A stretch of DNA of 64,000 nt from Pseudomonas sp. DNDY-54 (GTDB taxonomy: Bacteria > Pseudomonadota > Gammaproteobacteria > Pseudomonadales > Pseudomonadaceae), in contig NZ_CP082271.1 of the NCBI RefSeq assembly GCF_019880365.1, positions 3,162,001-3,226,000 on the forward strand, given 5' to 3'. How positions within the stretch are numbered: the first letter of the stretch is position 1; every line of letters begins with the position of its first letter. Shown piece by piece: positions 55,090 to 63,527 of the stretch. The position numbers and the translations under genes are program-made. Below the pieces are notes generated by a model. The model saw nothing but the letters and a program-made list of their open reading frames with translations. It was not told the origin of the DNA and ran no database searches.

Positions 55090-56030
55090 CGTGCAGCCTG
55101 ATCGACCCCGGACCGCATCGACAGTGCGACTCGCTCGGCAGTACCCAGGGGAACCTCGCCTACAACCGTAACCATCACGTCGCCGTCCGGCGTTGAGATA
55201 CGCTTGGATACAGCCACGGTCGGTCCCATCTGGCTGCGAGCATCTTCAACGACTGCACCGTGCAAGGGCTCTAGGAACACTGAAAACCGCGCCAGGCCAT
55301 CACCGTACGAGAGCCACGTTACGGTTTCGCTGGAAGCAGGGCTTGGGCGAATGTTGGAATCAAGAAGCTGGAAACCATCTGGAAGCCAATCCGAACGCCA
55401 CTCGGGCGAACGGGCCTGCTGCTCTGCTTCCAGCGAAACGGGGCTGCACTCTGCCCCAGCAGCGACATCAGCGGCCTCGATGGAGTCTGGTGAGAAATGG
55501 GTGAACTGAAAACGCTCCAGCAGCTGTCCGCTCTCGTCGAGCATTAGGGACTTGAGCGGCAGTGCAGTTTCACGGTCAAGATGCAACTCGAAACCGTAAC
55601 GGTGCTGATCCTGAGGGCGGATAGCCAATGCAACGGTAGGACGTCCGGCTACCCGCGATTCGCCGATTACCTGAAAGTCATACCATTCAGATAAGGCCTT
55701 CGGGTCCAGTTCCTTCTGATGCCATGGCTTGGCATCACGCACTTGAGATGCCAAGCCCTCAGCGGCACATTGAACTTTGCCATTCACCAGCACAACCTCT
55801 GCCGCCGGCCCATCCAATTGGTACAGTCGCTCGCGCAACTCCTGGCCATCAACCAACTGCCAGACTGCGTGACTCGAAAAGGTGCCATTACGCTCGTAAA
55901 CGAAAGTGCCTTGGTAACTCTGTTTCTTTTCGGCTGCTGCCAAACGCTGCATCCAGGCATCAGCATCAGCAGCGAAGGCCGGCATAGACAGCCAGCCTCC
56001 GAGCACCACACATAGCGGTATAACGCGCAT
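55086..56030 (-). CDS. mucB: Periplasmic sigma-factor regulator MucB
   Basis: 314 residues with a signal peptide (about 1-20, ending AFAADAD). The N-terminal domain starts WMQRLAAAEKKQSYQGTFVYER; the C-terminal domain holds the segment SPEWRSDWLPDGFQ. This LolA-like two-domain layout is that of MucB/RseB, which shields MucA from cleavage and senses mislocalised lipopolysaccharide. It starts eight bases after mucA. Confidence 0.95.
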   Translation of the reverse strand: MRVIPLCVVLGGWLSMPAFAADADAWMQRLAAAEKKQSYQGTFVYERNGTFSSHAVWQLVDGQELRERLYQLDGPAAEVVLVNGKVQCAAEGLASQVRDAKPWHQKELDPKALSEWYDFQVIGESRVAGRPTVALAIRPQDQHRYGFELHLDRETALPLKSLMLDESGQLLERFQFTHFSPDSIEAADVAAGAECSPVSLEAEQQARSPEWRSDWLPDGFQLLDSNIRPSPASSETVTWLSYGDGLARFSVFLEPLHGAVVEDARSQMGPTVAVSKRISTPDGDVMVTVVGEVPLGTAERVALSMRSGVDQAAR

Positions 56031-56038
56031 GTTGTTCC

Positions 56039-56638
56039 TTAACGATCTTCCATGCTGGCAGCACGAGCATAGGGCAGCGCGCTTTCAGAGCCGCTACCAA
56101 ACGCGGCCTGCTGAGCATGTTGACGAACATATGCCGGCAACCGCTTTTCATGCCACCCATCGGCCGACACTTGAGCACCTGCTGTCTGGGCTTCGGGCGC
56201 CGACGACTCACCATTATAACCAGCCAACACAGCTGGCCCCTGAGTGGTCTGTGGCACCGCGATGCTAGGTTGAGCCGCCTGTTGCGCGATTTGAGGACCA
56301 GCAACATCACTCTGATTATATAAACGCACGCCTGCCAGCACAGCCACGGTTACCGATGCGGCAACAGCGAGACGGCCCATATTACGCCAGGCAAAACGCT
56401 GTGGCTTAACTGCGGCATGTGCCGGCTCATCGGCCAACGCCGCCGATACTGCCGACGCGATATCCAGACGAGGCTCAATCAATTCCTTGTGCATTGCGGC
56501 ACGTGCGAGCTGATAGCGCGACCAGGTCGATCGCATCTCGGTTTCGCCGTCTGCGGCGAGTACTCGACGTAGTTCCAACTCGTCCGCTTCGTTATCCATC
56601 ACCGCGGACAGCGATTCATGCAGGGCTTCACGACTCAT
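56039..56638 (-). CDS. mucA: Anti-sigma factor MucA
   Basis: 199 residues from ATG 56638; the open frame upstream lies in algU and is not part of it. The N-terminal sigma-binding domain is MSREALHESLSAVMDNEADELELRRVL, the membrane helix about residues 88-106, and the periplasmic part has VLAG near 137-140, similar to the AlgW cleavage point known in P. aeruginosa. The reading frame is intact, with no mucoidy-type frameshift. It holds AlgU at the membrane until proteolysis. Confidence 0.95.
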   Translation of the reverse strand: MSREALHESLSAVMDNEADELELRRVLAADGETEMRSTWSRYQLARAAMHKELIEPRLDIASAVSAALADEPAHAAVKPQRFAWRNMGRLAVAASVTVAVLAGVRLYNQSDVAGPQIAQQAAQPSIAVPQTTQGPAVLAGYNGESSAPEAQTAGAQVSADGWHEKRLPAYVRQHAQQAAFGSGSESALPYARAASMEDR

Positions 56639-56669
56639 GGCGGTTCCTCTCTTGGCTGTCGCCGCTGTC

Positions 56670-57251
56670 TCAGGATTCATGCAACAAGGGTTGCAATGCT
56701 TTATCGATGGCTTCCCGCGCCCGGAATATCCGTGAGCGGACTGTACCCACCGGACACTGCATAACATTTGCAATGTCTTCATAACTAAGACCATCAAATT
56801 CACGCAGTGTTAGAGCCGTACGTAAATCTTCTGGAAGTTGTTGGATAGTTCTGTGAACTGTGTCCTCTATCTCATCCCTTAGCAGCGAACGCTCCGGCGA
56901 CTCGATATCTTTGAGCGCGTGATCACCCTCATAGAATTCGGCATCTTCGGAACTGACATCACTGTCAGGTGGCCTTCTCCCTCTAGCCACCAGATGATTC
57001 TTTGCCGTGTTAATGGCGATGCGGTACAGCCAGGTATAAAAGGCGCTGTCTCCGCGAAAGTTCGCAAGCGCACGGTAGGCTTTGATAAAAGCTTCCTGCG
57101 CCACATCCTGAGCCTCATGGGAATCATGTACGAAGCGCACGATCAACCCAAGGATCTTGTGCTGATACTTCAACACCAAAAGATCAAAAGCTCTCTTGTC
57201 CCCCCGCTGCACTCGTTCGACCAGTTGCTGGTCCTGCTCCTGGGTTAGCAT
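56670..57251 (-). CDS. algU: Extracytoplasmic stress sigma factor AlgU (RpoE)
   Basis: 193 residues from ATG 57251, the same length as P. aeruginosa AlgU, with GGAGG upstream. Region 2 contains HDSHEAQDVAQEAFIKAYRALANFRGDSAFYTWLYRIAINTAKN, and region 4 the helix-turn-helix LREFDGLSYEDIANVMQCPVGTVRSRIFRAREAI. It directs envelope-stress and exopolysaccharide genes. First gene of algU-mucA-mucB-mucC-mucD, with a self-type promoter upstream. Confidence 0.97.
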   Translation of the reverse strand: MLTQEQDQQLVERVQRGDKRAFDLLVLKYQHKILGLIVRFVHDSHEAQDVAQEAFIKAYRALANFRGDSAFYTWLYRIAINTAKNHLVARGRRPPDSDVSSEDAEFYEGDHALKDIESPERSLLRDEIEDTVHRTIQQLPEDLRTALTLREFDGLSYEDIANVMQCPVGTVRSRIFRAREAIDKALQPLLHES

Positions 57252-57600
57252 AAACACTCCTCCATGACCTGGAAGGGGTGTTGCGCTCGCCTACGAGCTG
57301 ACCTGCCAGAATAGACCCGGGCTTTACACAAAAGTTCTCCCCCTTCAAGCAAGCGGTCCTGCAACACACCTGACGGCATTGGCGAGCGCCTCAAAACAGA
57401 TCGTTCCCGTGGCGCTCGCCTTATATCCACAGCAAAACCCAGCCGCCCACCTACCGATGGTCTGCCGGTCTGCATCCACAACTGTCTATAGAGATAGGCC
57501 TGCAAGAAAAGTTCCAAAGGTTCAGCCAGATAGAAACGGGCCGCTATTTTGCGGGCAGACGCGCCTATATACTAGGGCGCGCTTCAATGTGAGATCAGAA
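57252..57600. other. Divergent promoter region between algU and nadB
   Basis: About 350 bases containing an AlgU-type promoter towards algU (57311-57337) and, near nadB, a GC-rich palindrome around a TATATACT element (about 57565-57585) that could be the nadB -10 region. An in-frame upstream extension of nadB exists but is not used. No gene is supported. Confidence 0.5.
57311..57337 (-). promoter_or_regulatory. AlgU (sigma-E type) promoter of algU
   Basis: On the minus strand, GAACTT (57337-57332), 16 bases, then TCTAT (57315-57311). This fits the AlgU/sigma-E consensus GAACTT-N16/17-TCtgA with a perfect -35. It lies 60 bases before the algU start and implies positive autoregulation. Confidence 0.8.
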
Positions 57601-59214
57601 ATGAGCCAACACTATCGATACGATGTGCTCGTCATAGGCAGCGGCGCCGCTGGTTTGACGCTAGCGCTCAAGCTCCCCGCCTCGCTCCGTATCGCCGTGT
57701 TGAGCAAAGGCGACCTGGCCAATGGTTCGACCTATTGGGCGCAAGGCGGTGTCGCCGCAGTCCTGGATAACGCAGACACGGTCGAATCTCATGTCGCCGA
57801 CACGCTCGTAGCCGGTGGCGGGTTGTGCAAGGAAGAAGCCGTACGCTTCACGGTTGAACATAGCCGCGAAGCCATTGATTGGTTAATCGAGCAAGGCGTC
57901 CCGTTTACCAGGGAGGAAGCCGACCGCGAGGACGGTAGCTTCGAATACCACCTCACTCGCGAAGGCGGGCACAGCCACCGCCGCATCATCCACGCTGCAG
58001 ACGCAACGGGCGCGGCGATTTTCAATACATTACTCGCGCGCGCCCAAGACAGAACCAATATCGACTTGCTGCATCAGCGCGTCGCCGTTGACCTGATCAC
58101 GGAGCGGAAACTAGGGCTGGAAGGCAAGCGCTGCCTCGGCGCTTATGTGTTGGACAGGTCAACAGGCGAAGTCGACACCTTTCAGTCAAAATTCGTCGTA
58201 CTCGCAACGGGCGGTGCGGCAAAGGTCTATCTCTACACCAGCAATCCGGACGGCGCATGCGGTGATGGCATTGCCATGGCCTGGCGCGCTGGTTGCCGCG
58301 TCGGCAATTTGGAATTCAATCAGTTCCACCCAACGTGCCTGTACCACCCCAAGGCAAAAAGCTTTCTTATTACCGAGGCACTACGCGGAGAAGGCGCAGT
58401 CCTCAAGCTGCCCAATGGTGATCGCTTCATGTCGCGCTTCGATGCGCGCGCTGAGCTGGCGCCACGCGACATCGTCGCCCGGGCGATCGACCATGAGATG
58501 AAGCGGCTAGGGATCGATTGTGTCTATCTTGATATCAGCCATAAACCCATCGACTTCATCAAAGCGCACTTCCCGACAGTTTATGAGCGCTGCCTGACGT
58601 TTGGGATCGATATCACTCGCGAGCCGATTCCCGTGGTGCCAGCGGCGCATTACACCTGCGGCGGGGTGCTGGTCGACCAAGCCGGCAGAACTGACTTACC
58701 CGGCCTCTATGCCATTGGCGAAACGAGCTTTACCGGCTTGCACGGCGCGAATCGCATGGCCAGCAATTCGTTGCTGGAATGCTTCGTTTATGCGCAGGCT
58801 GCGGCGCAAGACATGCTTAGCGAATTACCCACCGTCTCAACGCCGCCTCACCTACCCACATGGGATGCGAGCCAGGTCACCGATTCGGATGAAGACGTCA
58901 TCATCGCCCACAACTGGGACGAGCTACGGAGATTCATGTGGGACTACGTTGGGATCGTTCGCACCAGCAAGCGCCTCGTTCGCGCTCAACACCGCGTACG
59001 TTTGCTACTCAGCGAGATCGACGAGTTCTACAGCAACTACAAAGTCAGCCGCGATTTGATTGAGCTGAGAAATCTGGCGATGGTGGCGGAGCTGATGATC
59101 CGATCGGCCATGCAGCGCAAAGAAAGCCGAGGCCTGCATTTCACTCTGGACTACCCGGAACAGTTGCCACAGGCGAAGGATACTATTCTGGTGCCGCCCA
59201 CCTACGGCGACTGA
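57601..59214 (+). CDS. nadB: L-aspartate oxidase
   Basis: The 537-residue FAD enzyme makes iminoaspartate for NAD synthesis. N-terminal FAD motif GSGAAGLTLALKL, the STYWAQGGVAAVL loop near residue 43, HTAGCGG-like AHYTCGGVLVD near residue 350, and TGLHGANRMASNSLLECFVY near residue 378. ATG 57601 fits the family start (MSQHYRYDVLVIGSG). Its 3' end overlaps the convergent ygfX gene by 32 bases. Confidence 0.96.
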   Translation: MSQHYRYDVLVIGSGAAGLTLALKLPASLRIAVLSKGDLANGSTYWAQGGVAAVLDNADTVESHVADTLVAGGGLCKEEAVRFTVEHSREAIDWLIEQGVPFTREEADREDGSFEYHLTREGGHSHRRIIHAADATGAAIFNTLLARAQDRTNIDLLHQRVAVDLITERKLGLEGKRCLGAYVLDRSTGEVDTFQSKFVVLATGGAAKVYLYTSNPDGACGDGIAMAWRAGCRVGNLEFNQFHPTCLYHPKAKSFLITEALRGEGAVLKLPNGDRFMSRFDARAELAPRDIVARAIDHEMKRLGIDCVYLDISHKPIDFIKAHFPTVYERCLTFGIDITREPIPVVPAAHYTCGGVLVDQAGRTDLPGLYAIGETSFTGLHGANRMASNSLLECFVYAQAAAQDMLSELPTVSTPPHLPTWDASQVTDSDEDVIIAHNWDELRRFMWDYVGIVRTSKRLVRAQHRVRLLLSEIDEFYSNYKVSRDLIELRNLAMVAELMIRSAMQRKESRGLHFTLDYPEQLPQAKDTILVPPTYGD

Positions 59215-59638
59215 ACTTCAATCGAAGCCGCAACTGCCGATGCTGGTCAGGCGGCATCGCACCGTGCGGAATGCACACGCCCCGCGCGAACCAGTTGCCC
59301 GCAGCCTTGAAGCGCAAGATAACGACCAGCGGCAGCGCAATGCTATCGGGGCGCAACTGGACAGGCTGCCAACCCGTACGCCGACTCCAAAGGGACCATC
59401 CAGACTGATCATGGCGCAGGCCGAGCCAGGACGAGCCGCGACACAGCAAGATGTGCAACGGTATCGCCCAGACGGCATGCAGCAGACAGAGCAGAATACC
59501 GACCAACGTAAGCCAGGGCGGAACCGGCAATATCAGCAATCCCGCGATAGCCAGGAAGCACAGAGCTCCATAAAGCGCCAGCAGTAGGCCCGACTTCCCC
59601 CAGCGGCATTCGAAGGTGTGATTATCAAGGCTGGACAC
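59183..59638 (-). CDS. ygfX: YgfX family membrane protein
   Basis: The 151-residue protein has two adjacent membrane helices (about 17-37 and 41-63), then a soluble part. Position and topology, downstream of and overlapping sdhE by 14 bases, match YgfX (also called CptA). In E. coli it was reported to act on cytoskeletal proteins, but its toxin role is debated. The C-terminus overlaps the end of nadB on the other strand. Confidence 0.85.
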   Translation of the reverse strand: MSSLDNHTFECRWGKSGLLLALYGALCFLAIAGLLILPVPPWLTLVGILLCLLHAVWAIPLHILLCRGSSWLGLRHDQSGWSLWSRRTGWQPVQLRPDSIALPLVVILRFKAAGNWFARGVCIPHGAMPPDQHRQLRLRLKFSRRRWAAPE

Positions 59639-59876
59639 GGTCGAGGATCATGCGAACCATGTAGCGCAAATCTTCATCGTCCGGTTCGGCGCGCTCCATG
59701 AACCAGCCAAACATATCCTGATCTTCACAGCTCAGCAGTTTGCGGTAACGGCGCTGATCCTCTTCATTTAATTGCGGATAGACCTCTTTGACGAAAGGCA
59801 CCAGCAGCACGTCCAATTCAAGCATGCCACGGCGGCTTTGCCAGAACAGGCGGTTGAGTTCGGATTGTTCGACCAT
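59625..59876 (-). CDS. sdhE: FAD assembly factor SdhE
   Basis: 83 residues from ATG 59876 (GGAG upstream); the longer frame to 59939 lacks support. The signature WQSRRGMLELDVLL contains the RGxxE motif that aids covalent flavinylation of succinate dehydrogenase. The ygfX start overlaps its end, the standard pair. Confidence 0.94.
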   Translation of the reverse strand: MVEQSELNRLFWQSRRGMLELDVLLVPFVKEVYPQLNEEDQRRYRKLLSCEDQDMFGWFMERAEPDDEDLRYMVRMILDRVQP

Positions 59877-60030
59877 GCAAGTGCTCCTGAGTTGAAGCCC
59901 CGGATTATAGCGACTGACGCAGCGAGCCGGCACGTTCATTAAAAGGCGACATCGAGTGTCAGCTGGCGCACGCTCTGTTTCGTCAGCCTCCTGCTATGAT
60001 GCCGGTCCGGATTCTTCACGGCGACCCGTC

Positions 60031-60978
60031 ATGACCGACACTGCTTTTTTCTGCGTCTTGTCGCACGAAGGCATCCTGGCCGTACGCGGCCCGGACGCAG
60101 CCAAGTTTCTGCAGGGACAACTAACCTGCAACCTTAATTACCTGAATGCCCAGCAATCGAGCCTCGGCGCGCGCTGCACTCCCAAAGGCCGTATGCAATC
60201 GAGCTTCCGCATTTTGCCGGAAGGGGATGGCTACCTGCTGGCGATGGACCGTGAGCTGGTCCAGACGCAACTCAGTGATTTATCCAAGTACGCCGCATTT
60301 TCAAAATCCAAGCTGAATGACGAGAGTGCCGATTGGGTTCGCTTCGGGATAAGTGGCGGGGACGGCGCCCTGGTAAGTCTGGGTCTGGATCTACCACAGG
60401 CAGCCGACCAGGTCGTCACTGGCCACGGACTGATCGCGATTCGCCTTTCAGATGGACGTGTCGAGCTCTGGACACGCGCGGCGGAAGTCGAAACGACTCG
60501 ACTGCGGTTAGCCGCTCAGCTTCCCGAAGCGTTGATTGATCGCTGGCTGCTGGCACAGATTCGCGCTGGCATTGGCCAGGTCGTCGCCTCCACCCGCGAG
60601 CTATTCATTCCACAGATGATAAATCTCCAAGCGCTGGGCGGCGTCAGCTTCAAGAAAGGCTGCTATACCGGCCAGGAAATCGTCGCGCGGATGCAATATC
60701 TCGGCAAGTTGAAACGCCGGCTGCACCGCCTTGCTGCGCAAGGCACCGATATCGAAGTGCCCGCCCCGGGACTCGACCTGTACTCGCCGACTCACGGTTC
60801 CAGCGTGGGCGAAGTCGTGCTGGCCGCAAGCGCGGAAGGCTCATTAGAGCTCCTCGCCGTGCTCCAGGAAGATGCAGCAGCCGATGGCCGGATATTCCTC
60901 GGCTCGCCGGATGGCCCTCCGCTTACTTTGCTCACTCTGCCGTACACGCTAGACGCGGACCGAGAAATCCAGCGCTAG
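60031..60978 (+). CDS. ygfZ: Folate-binding YgfZ protein
   Basis: 315 residues from ATG 60031; the frame is open back to 59956 without family match. The conserved motif KGCYTGQE (cysteine near residue 212) and the GcvT-like fold identify YgfZ, which uses tetrahydrofolate to help repair or assemble some iron-sulfur enzymes such as MiaB. Divergent from sdhE across about 150 bases. Confidence 0.94.
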   Translation: MTDTAFFCVLSHEGILAVRGPDAAKFLQGQLTCNLNYLNAQQSSLGARCTPKGRMQSSFRILPEGDGYLLAMDRELVQTQLSDLSKYAAFSKSKLNDESADWVRFGISGGDGALVSLGLDLPQAADQVVTGHGLIAIRLSDGRVELWTRAAEVETTRLRLAAQLPEALIDRWLLAQIRAGIGQVVASTRELFIPQMINLQALGGVSFKKGCYTGQEIVARMQYLGKLKRRLHRLAAQGTDIEVPAPGLDLYSPTHGSSVGEVVLAASAEGSLELLAVLQEDAAADGRIFLGSPDGPPLTLLTLPYTLDADREIQR

Positions 60979-61025
60979 CGCCCACTTTAGCCAAGCCCAA
61001 CACAGAATCATCGATAAGGAACGAC

Positions 61026-61862
61026 ATGAGCACTCTTGCCGATAAGGTCCAGCAGGAACTGATGCAGGCGATCGAAAACGACCAGCTGGTTCTGCCAACG
61101 CTCCCGGAAGTGGCACTACGCGTCCGTGAAGCGGCCGAAGATCCGGACGTAAGCATCCCGACGCTGGCGAAGGTGATTGGTAACGACACCGCACTGACCG
61201 CTCGCATCATCAAAGTGGTCAATAGCCCACTGCTTCGCACCAATCGGGAAATCAACGACCTTCAGATGGCTATCAGCCGCCTGGGCATCAACTACACGTC
61301 CAACCTGGCGACCGGCCTCGCCATGGAGCAAATGTTCCAAGCCACCACCGACGTGGTAGATCGCAAGATGCGCGAGGTCTGGAACAAAAGCACGGAAATC
61401 GCCGCCATCAGCCATGTGCTGTGCCGAAATTTTACTCGCCTGCCGGCTGACCAGGCGACGCTCGCAGGGCTGGTTCACCAGATCGGCGTACTGCCGATCC
61501 TCACTTACGCAGAAGAGCACAGCGAGCTACTCAGCGATTCCATAAGCCTCAACCACGTTATTGACCGCATTCATCCCGTTCTTGGCGAAAAGATTCTCCG
61601 CACGTGGGAATTCCCCGATGCGATCGCATCCGTACCGGGCCAACACCTGAATTTTTCGCGCGTCTCCGAAAAAGTGGATTACGTGGACGTCGTCCAGGTT
61701 GCGACACTTCAAAGCTATATCGGCACCTCGCACCCGTATACCCAGCTCGACTGGAACCAAATTCCCGCGTTTGCCAGGCTTGGACTCGACCCGAACACCT
61801 TGCTCCAAGAGGACGAAGATCTTTCCGCCGCAATGGACGCTGCGATGAACATGCTGCAGTAA
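61026..61862 (+). CDS. HDOD domain protein
   Basis: The 278-residue protein is almost all HDOD domain (about residues 20-220): LPTLPEVALRVREAAEDPDVSIPTLAKVIGNDTALTARIIKVVNSP and AGLVHQIGVLPIL. It lacks extra output domains. HDOD proteins act in signalling, often with c-di-GMP systems, and are not metal phosphohydrolases. It lies 47 bases after ygfZ and ends at a terminator. Confidence 0.9.
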   Translation: MSTLADKVQQELMQAIENDQLVLPTLPEVALRVREAAEDPDVSIPTLAKVIGNDTALTARIIKVVNSPLLRTNREINDLQMAISRLGINYTSNLATGLAMEQMFQATTDVVDRKMREVWNKSTEIAAISHVLCRNFTRLPADQATLAGLVHQIGVLPILTYAEEHSELLSDSISLNHVIDRIHPVLGEKILRTWEFPDAIASVPGQHLNFSRVSEKVDYVDVVQVATLQSYIGTSHPYTQLDWNQIPAFARLGLDPNTLLQEDEDLSAAMDAAMNMLQ

Positions 61863-61869
61863 AACCCCA

Positions 61870-61891
61870 CGGGTGCCGTTCGGCACCCGTT
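61870..61891 (+). terminator. Terminator of the HDOD gene
   Basis: ACGGGTGCC, loop GTTC and GGCACCCGT (61883-61891), a 9-bp perfect stem seven bases after the stop codon. The T-run is weak (TTCCCTGCTC). Confidence 0.65.
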
Positions 61892-62054
61892 CCCTGCTCT
61901 ATTGCAACTCCCCCCGCCCCGACCGCTCGCCCTAGTCGAGGGAACCGCCACTTCCCGCTCCAGTCACAAAATAGACGGCATCTTGCCGCATCATGCTAGT
62001 GCCGCCTGGCCGTGCCTCGGCACCGCACCAGCTTGTTTATCTTGAAGGAGAACA

Positions 62055-62570
62055 ATGATGACGACTAAAGCGTTCCTCTCGGGTACCGCAGCCGTGTTGT
62101 TTGGTGTGGCTGCGAATTTCGCGCTGGCCGCAGAAGGCGAAAATTTTGTAGACGAAGCGTCAGCGAAGGGCATGGCGGAAATCGAAACCGCCAAGCTTGC
62201 GCTGGACAAAGGCACCGCCGAGGACGTTAAGACCTTCGCTCAAAAGATGATTGACGACCACACCAAGGCGAACCAGAAGCTCGCCGAGCTTGCCGGCCAA
62301 CATGAAGACTTGGAAATGTCCGACGAAGCGACGCTGATGGACAAGGCCAAAGCCATGATCCTGCAGCTGCGGGACGGTGAGAATTTCGACCAGGCCTATG
62401 CGAATAATCAGGTGACGGCGCACGAGCAGACCATTGAGCTGTATCGAGAGTATGCCCAGAACGGTGAGAACGCCGAACTCAAGAAGTTCGCTGAATCGAC
62501 ACTTAAGGAACTCGAGCAACACCTGCAGAAAGCGCAGGAACTTGCCGCAAGCCACGGCGGAAATCAGTAA
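62055..62570 (+). CDS. DUF4142 family periplasmic protein
   Basis: 171 residues: signal peptide (about 1-26, NFALA-AEG), then a ferritin-like four-helix part typical of DUF4142: NFVDEASAKGMAEIETAKLAL, AEDVKTFAQKMIDDHTKANQKLAELA, and QVTAHEQTIELYREYAQNGENAELKKFAESTLKELEQHL. GGAG precedes the start; ATG 62058 is an equal option. Function unknown; relatives are stress linked. Confidence 0.88.
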   Translation: MMTTKAFLSGTAAVLFGVAANFALAAEGENFVDEASAKGMAEIETAKLALDKGTAEDVKTFAQKMIDDHTKANQKLAELAGQHEDLEMSDEATLMDKAKAMILQLRDGENFDQAYANNQVTAHEQTIELYREYAQNGENAELKKFAESTLKELEQHLQKAQELAASHGGNQ

Positions 62571-62579
62571 ACACCCCAC

Positions 62580-62607
62580 GACTGGCGCCGCGATCGCGAC
62601 GCCAGTC
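62580..62607. terminator. Shared hairpin between the DUF4142 gene and ung
   Basis: GACTGGCG (62580-62587) and CGCCAGTC (62600-62607), with inner CGCGATCGCG, between convergent genes. T-runs are absent, so it is likely a 3'-end stabiliser or weak terminator. Confidence 0.5.
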
Positions 62608-62608
62608 A

Positions 62609-63304
62609 TCAAACCTCCGCAGGCAGTTTCCAGTCAATCGGTGCCAGCCCCTGCTGTTTGAGAAACTGGTTGGTCCGGCTGAAGTGCCCATTACCGATAA
62701 AGCCCCGATGTGCGGACAAGGGCGAAGGATGGACCGACTTGAGCAACAGATGCTTGGTAGGGTCGATCAGCTTTGCCTTGCTCTGAGCGTGAGCGCCCCA
62801 GAGCATGAACACAACGTTCGATCGTCTTTCGCTAACGACCTCGATAATCCTGTCGGTAAGCTGCTGCCAGCCCATCTTGGCGTGCGACCCAGCCATCCCC
62901 TGCTCCACTGTCAGCGATGTGTTAAGCATTAGCACACCTTGATCCGCCCAATGCTGCAAATAGCCGTGGCCGGGGATATCCAAGTTAAGGTCGCGCTTGA
63001 GCTCCTTGAAAATGTTCTGCAACGACGGCGGCGGCGCGATGCCCGGCTGTACCGAAAAACATAATCCGTGTGCCTGCCCAGCGCCGTGGTATGGATCCTG
63101 CCCGAGAATGACCACCCGGACTTGGTCCAGCGGAATGGAATTCAACGCATTGAATATCAGCGGGCCCGGCGGGTAGATGATCTTTCCGGCTGCCTTTTCG
63201 CGCCGTAGAAACGCACTCAGCTCCTGCATGTAGGGCTGTTCGAACTCATTTCTCAGAGCCGCTTTCCACGAGCTTTCGAGTTTGATGCGATCACCGTGAT
63301 TCAT
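62609..63304 (-). CDS. ung: Uracil-DNA glycosylase
   Basis: The 231-residue enzyme removes uracil from DNA. It has the water-activating loop GQDPYHGAGQAHGLCFSV (Asp near residue 67), the LMLNTSLTV strand, the VFMLWG uracil-pocket region and the HPSPLSAHRG leucine loop with catalytic His. Start ATG 63304. Convergent with the DUF4142 gene. Confidence 0.97.
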   Translation of the reverse strand: MNHGDRIKLESSWKAALRNEFEQPYMQELSAFLRREKAAGKIIYPPGPLIFNALNSIPLDQVRVVILGQDPYHGAGQAHGLCFSVQPGIAPPPSLQNIFKELKRDLNLDIPGHGYLQHWADQGVLMLNTSLTVEQGMAGSHAKMGWQQLTDRIIEVVSERRSNVVFMLWGAHAQSKAKLIDPTKHLLLKSVHPSPLSAHRGFIGNGHFSRTNQFLKQQGLAPIDWKLPAEV

Positions 63305-63527
63305 GGGGCTGCCCTGAAATGCCGAGGCGCTGAACCCTAAGGAAAGGATGCAGGCGAGTCAATGACGGGGCGGACCACCGCAAGACGGCCAAGTTCTCCT
63401 TAAAACGTCGACCCTTTCACAGTTGAGCAACAAACCACCCCTGCCCGACGAATGAGTACGTGACGCATAGTCGCAGGCGGCAGTAAAAATGCTTCTCGCC
63501 AACAAAAATTACAACAAGGAATCAGCA

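Noticed and set aside
57379..57600. N-terminal extension of nadB.
   Set aside because: The extra residues have no family likeness, cover the divergent promoter region, and the ATG at 57601 matches the family start.
59183..59876. sdhE-ygfX as a true toxin-antitoxin pair (CptAB).
   Set aside because: The RGxxE motif marks SdhE as a flavinylation factor; the toxin-antitoxin reading of this pair is disputed, so it is annotated by its metabolic role.
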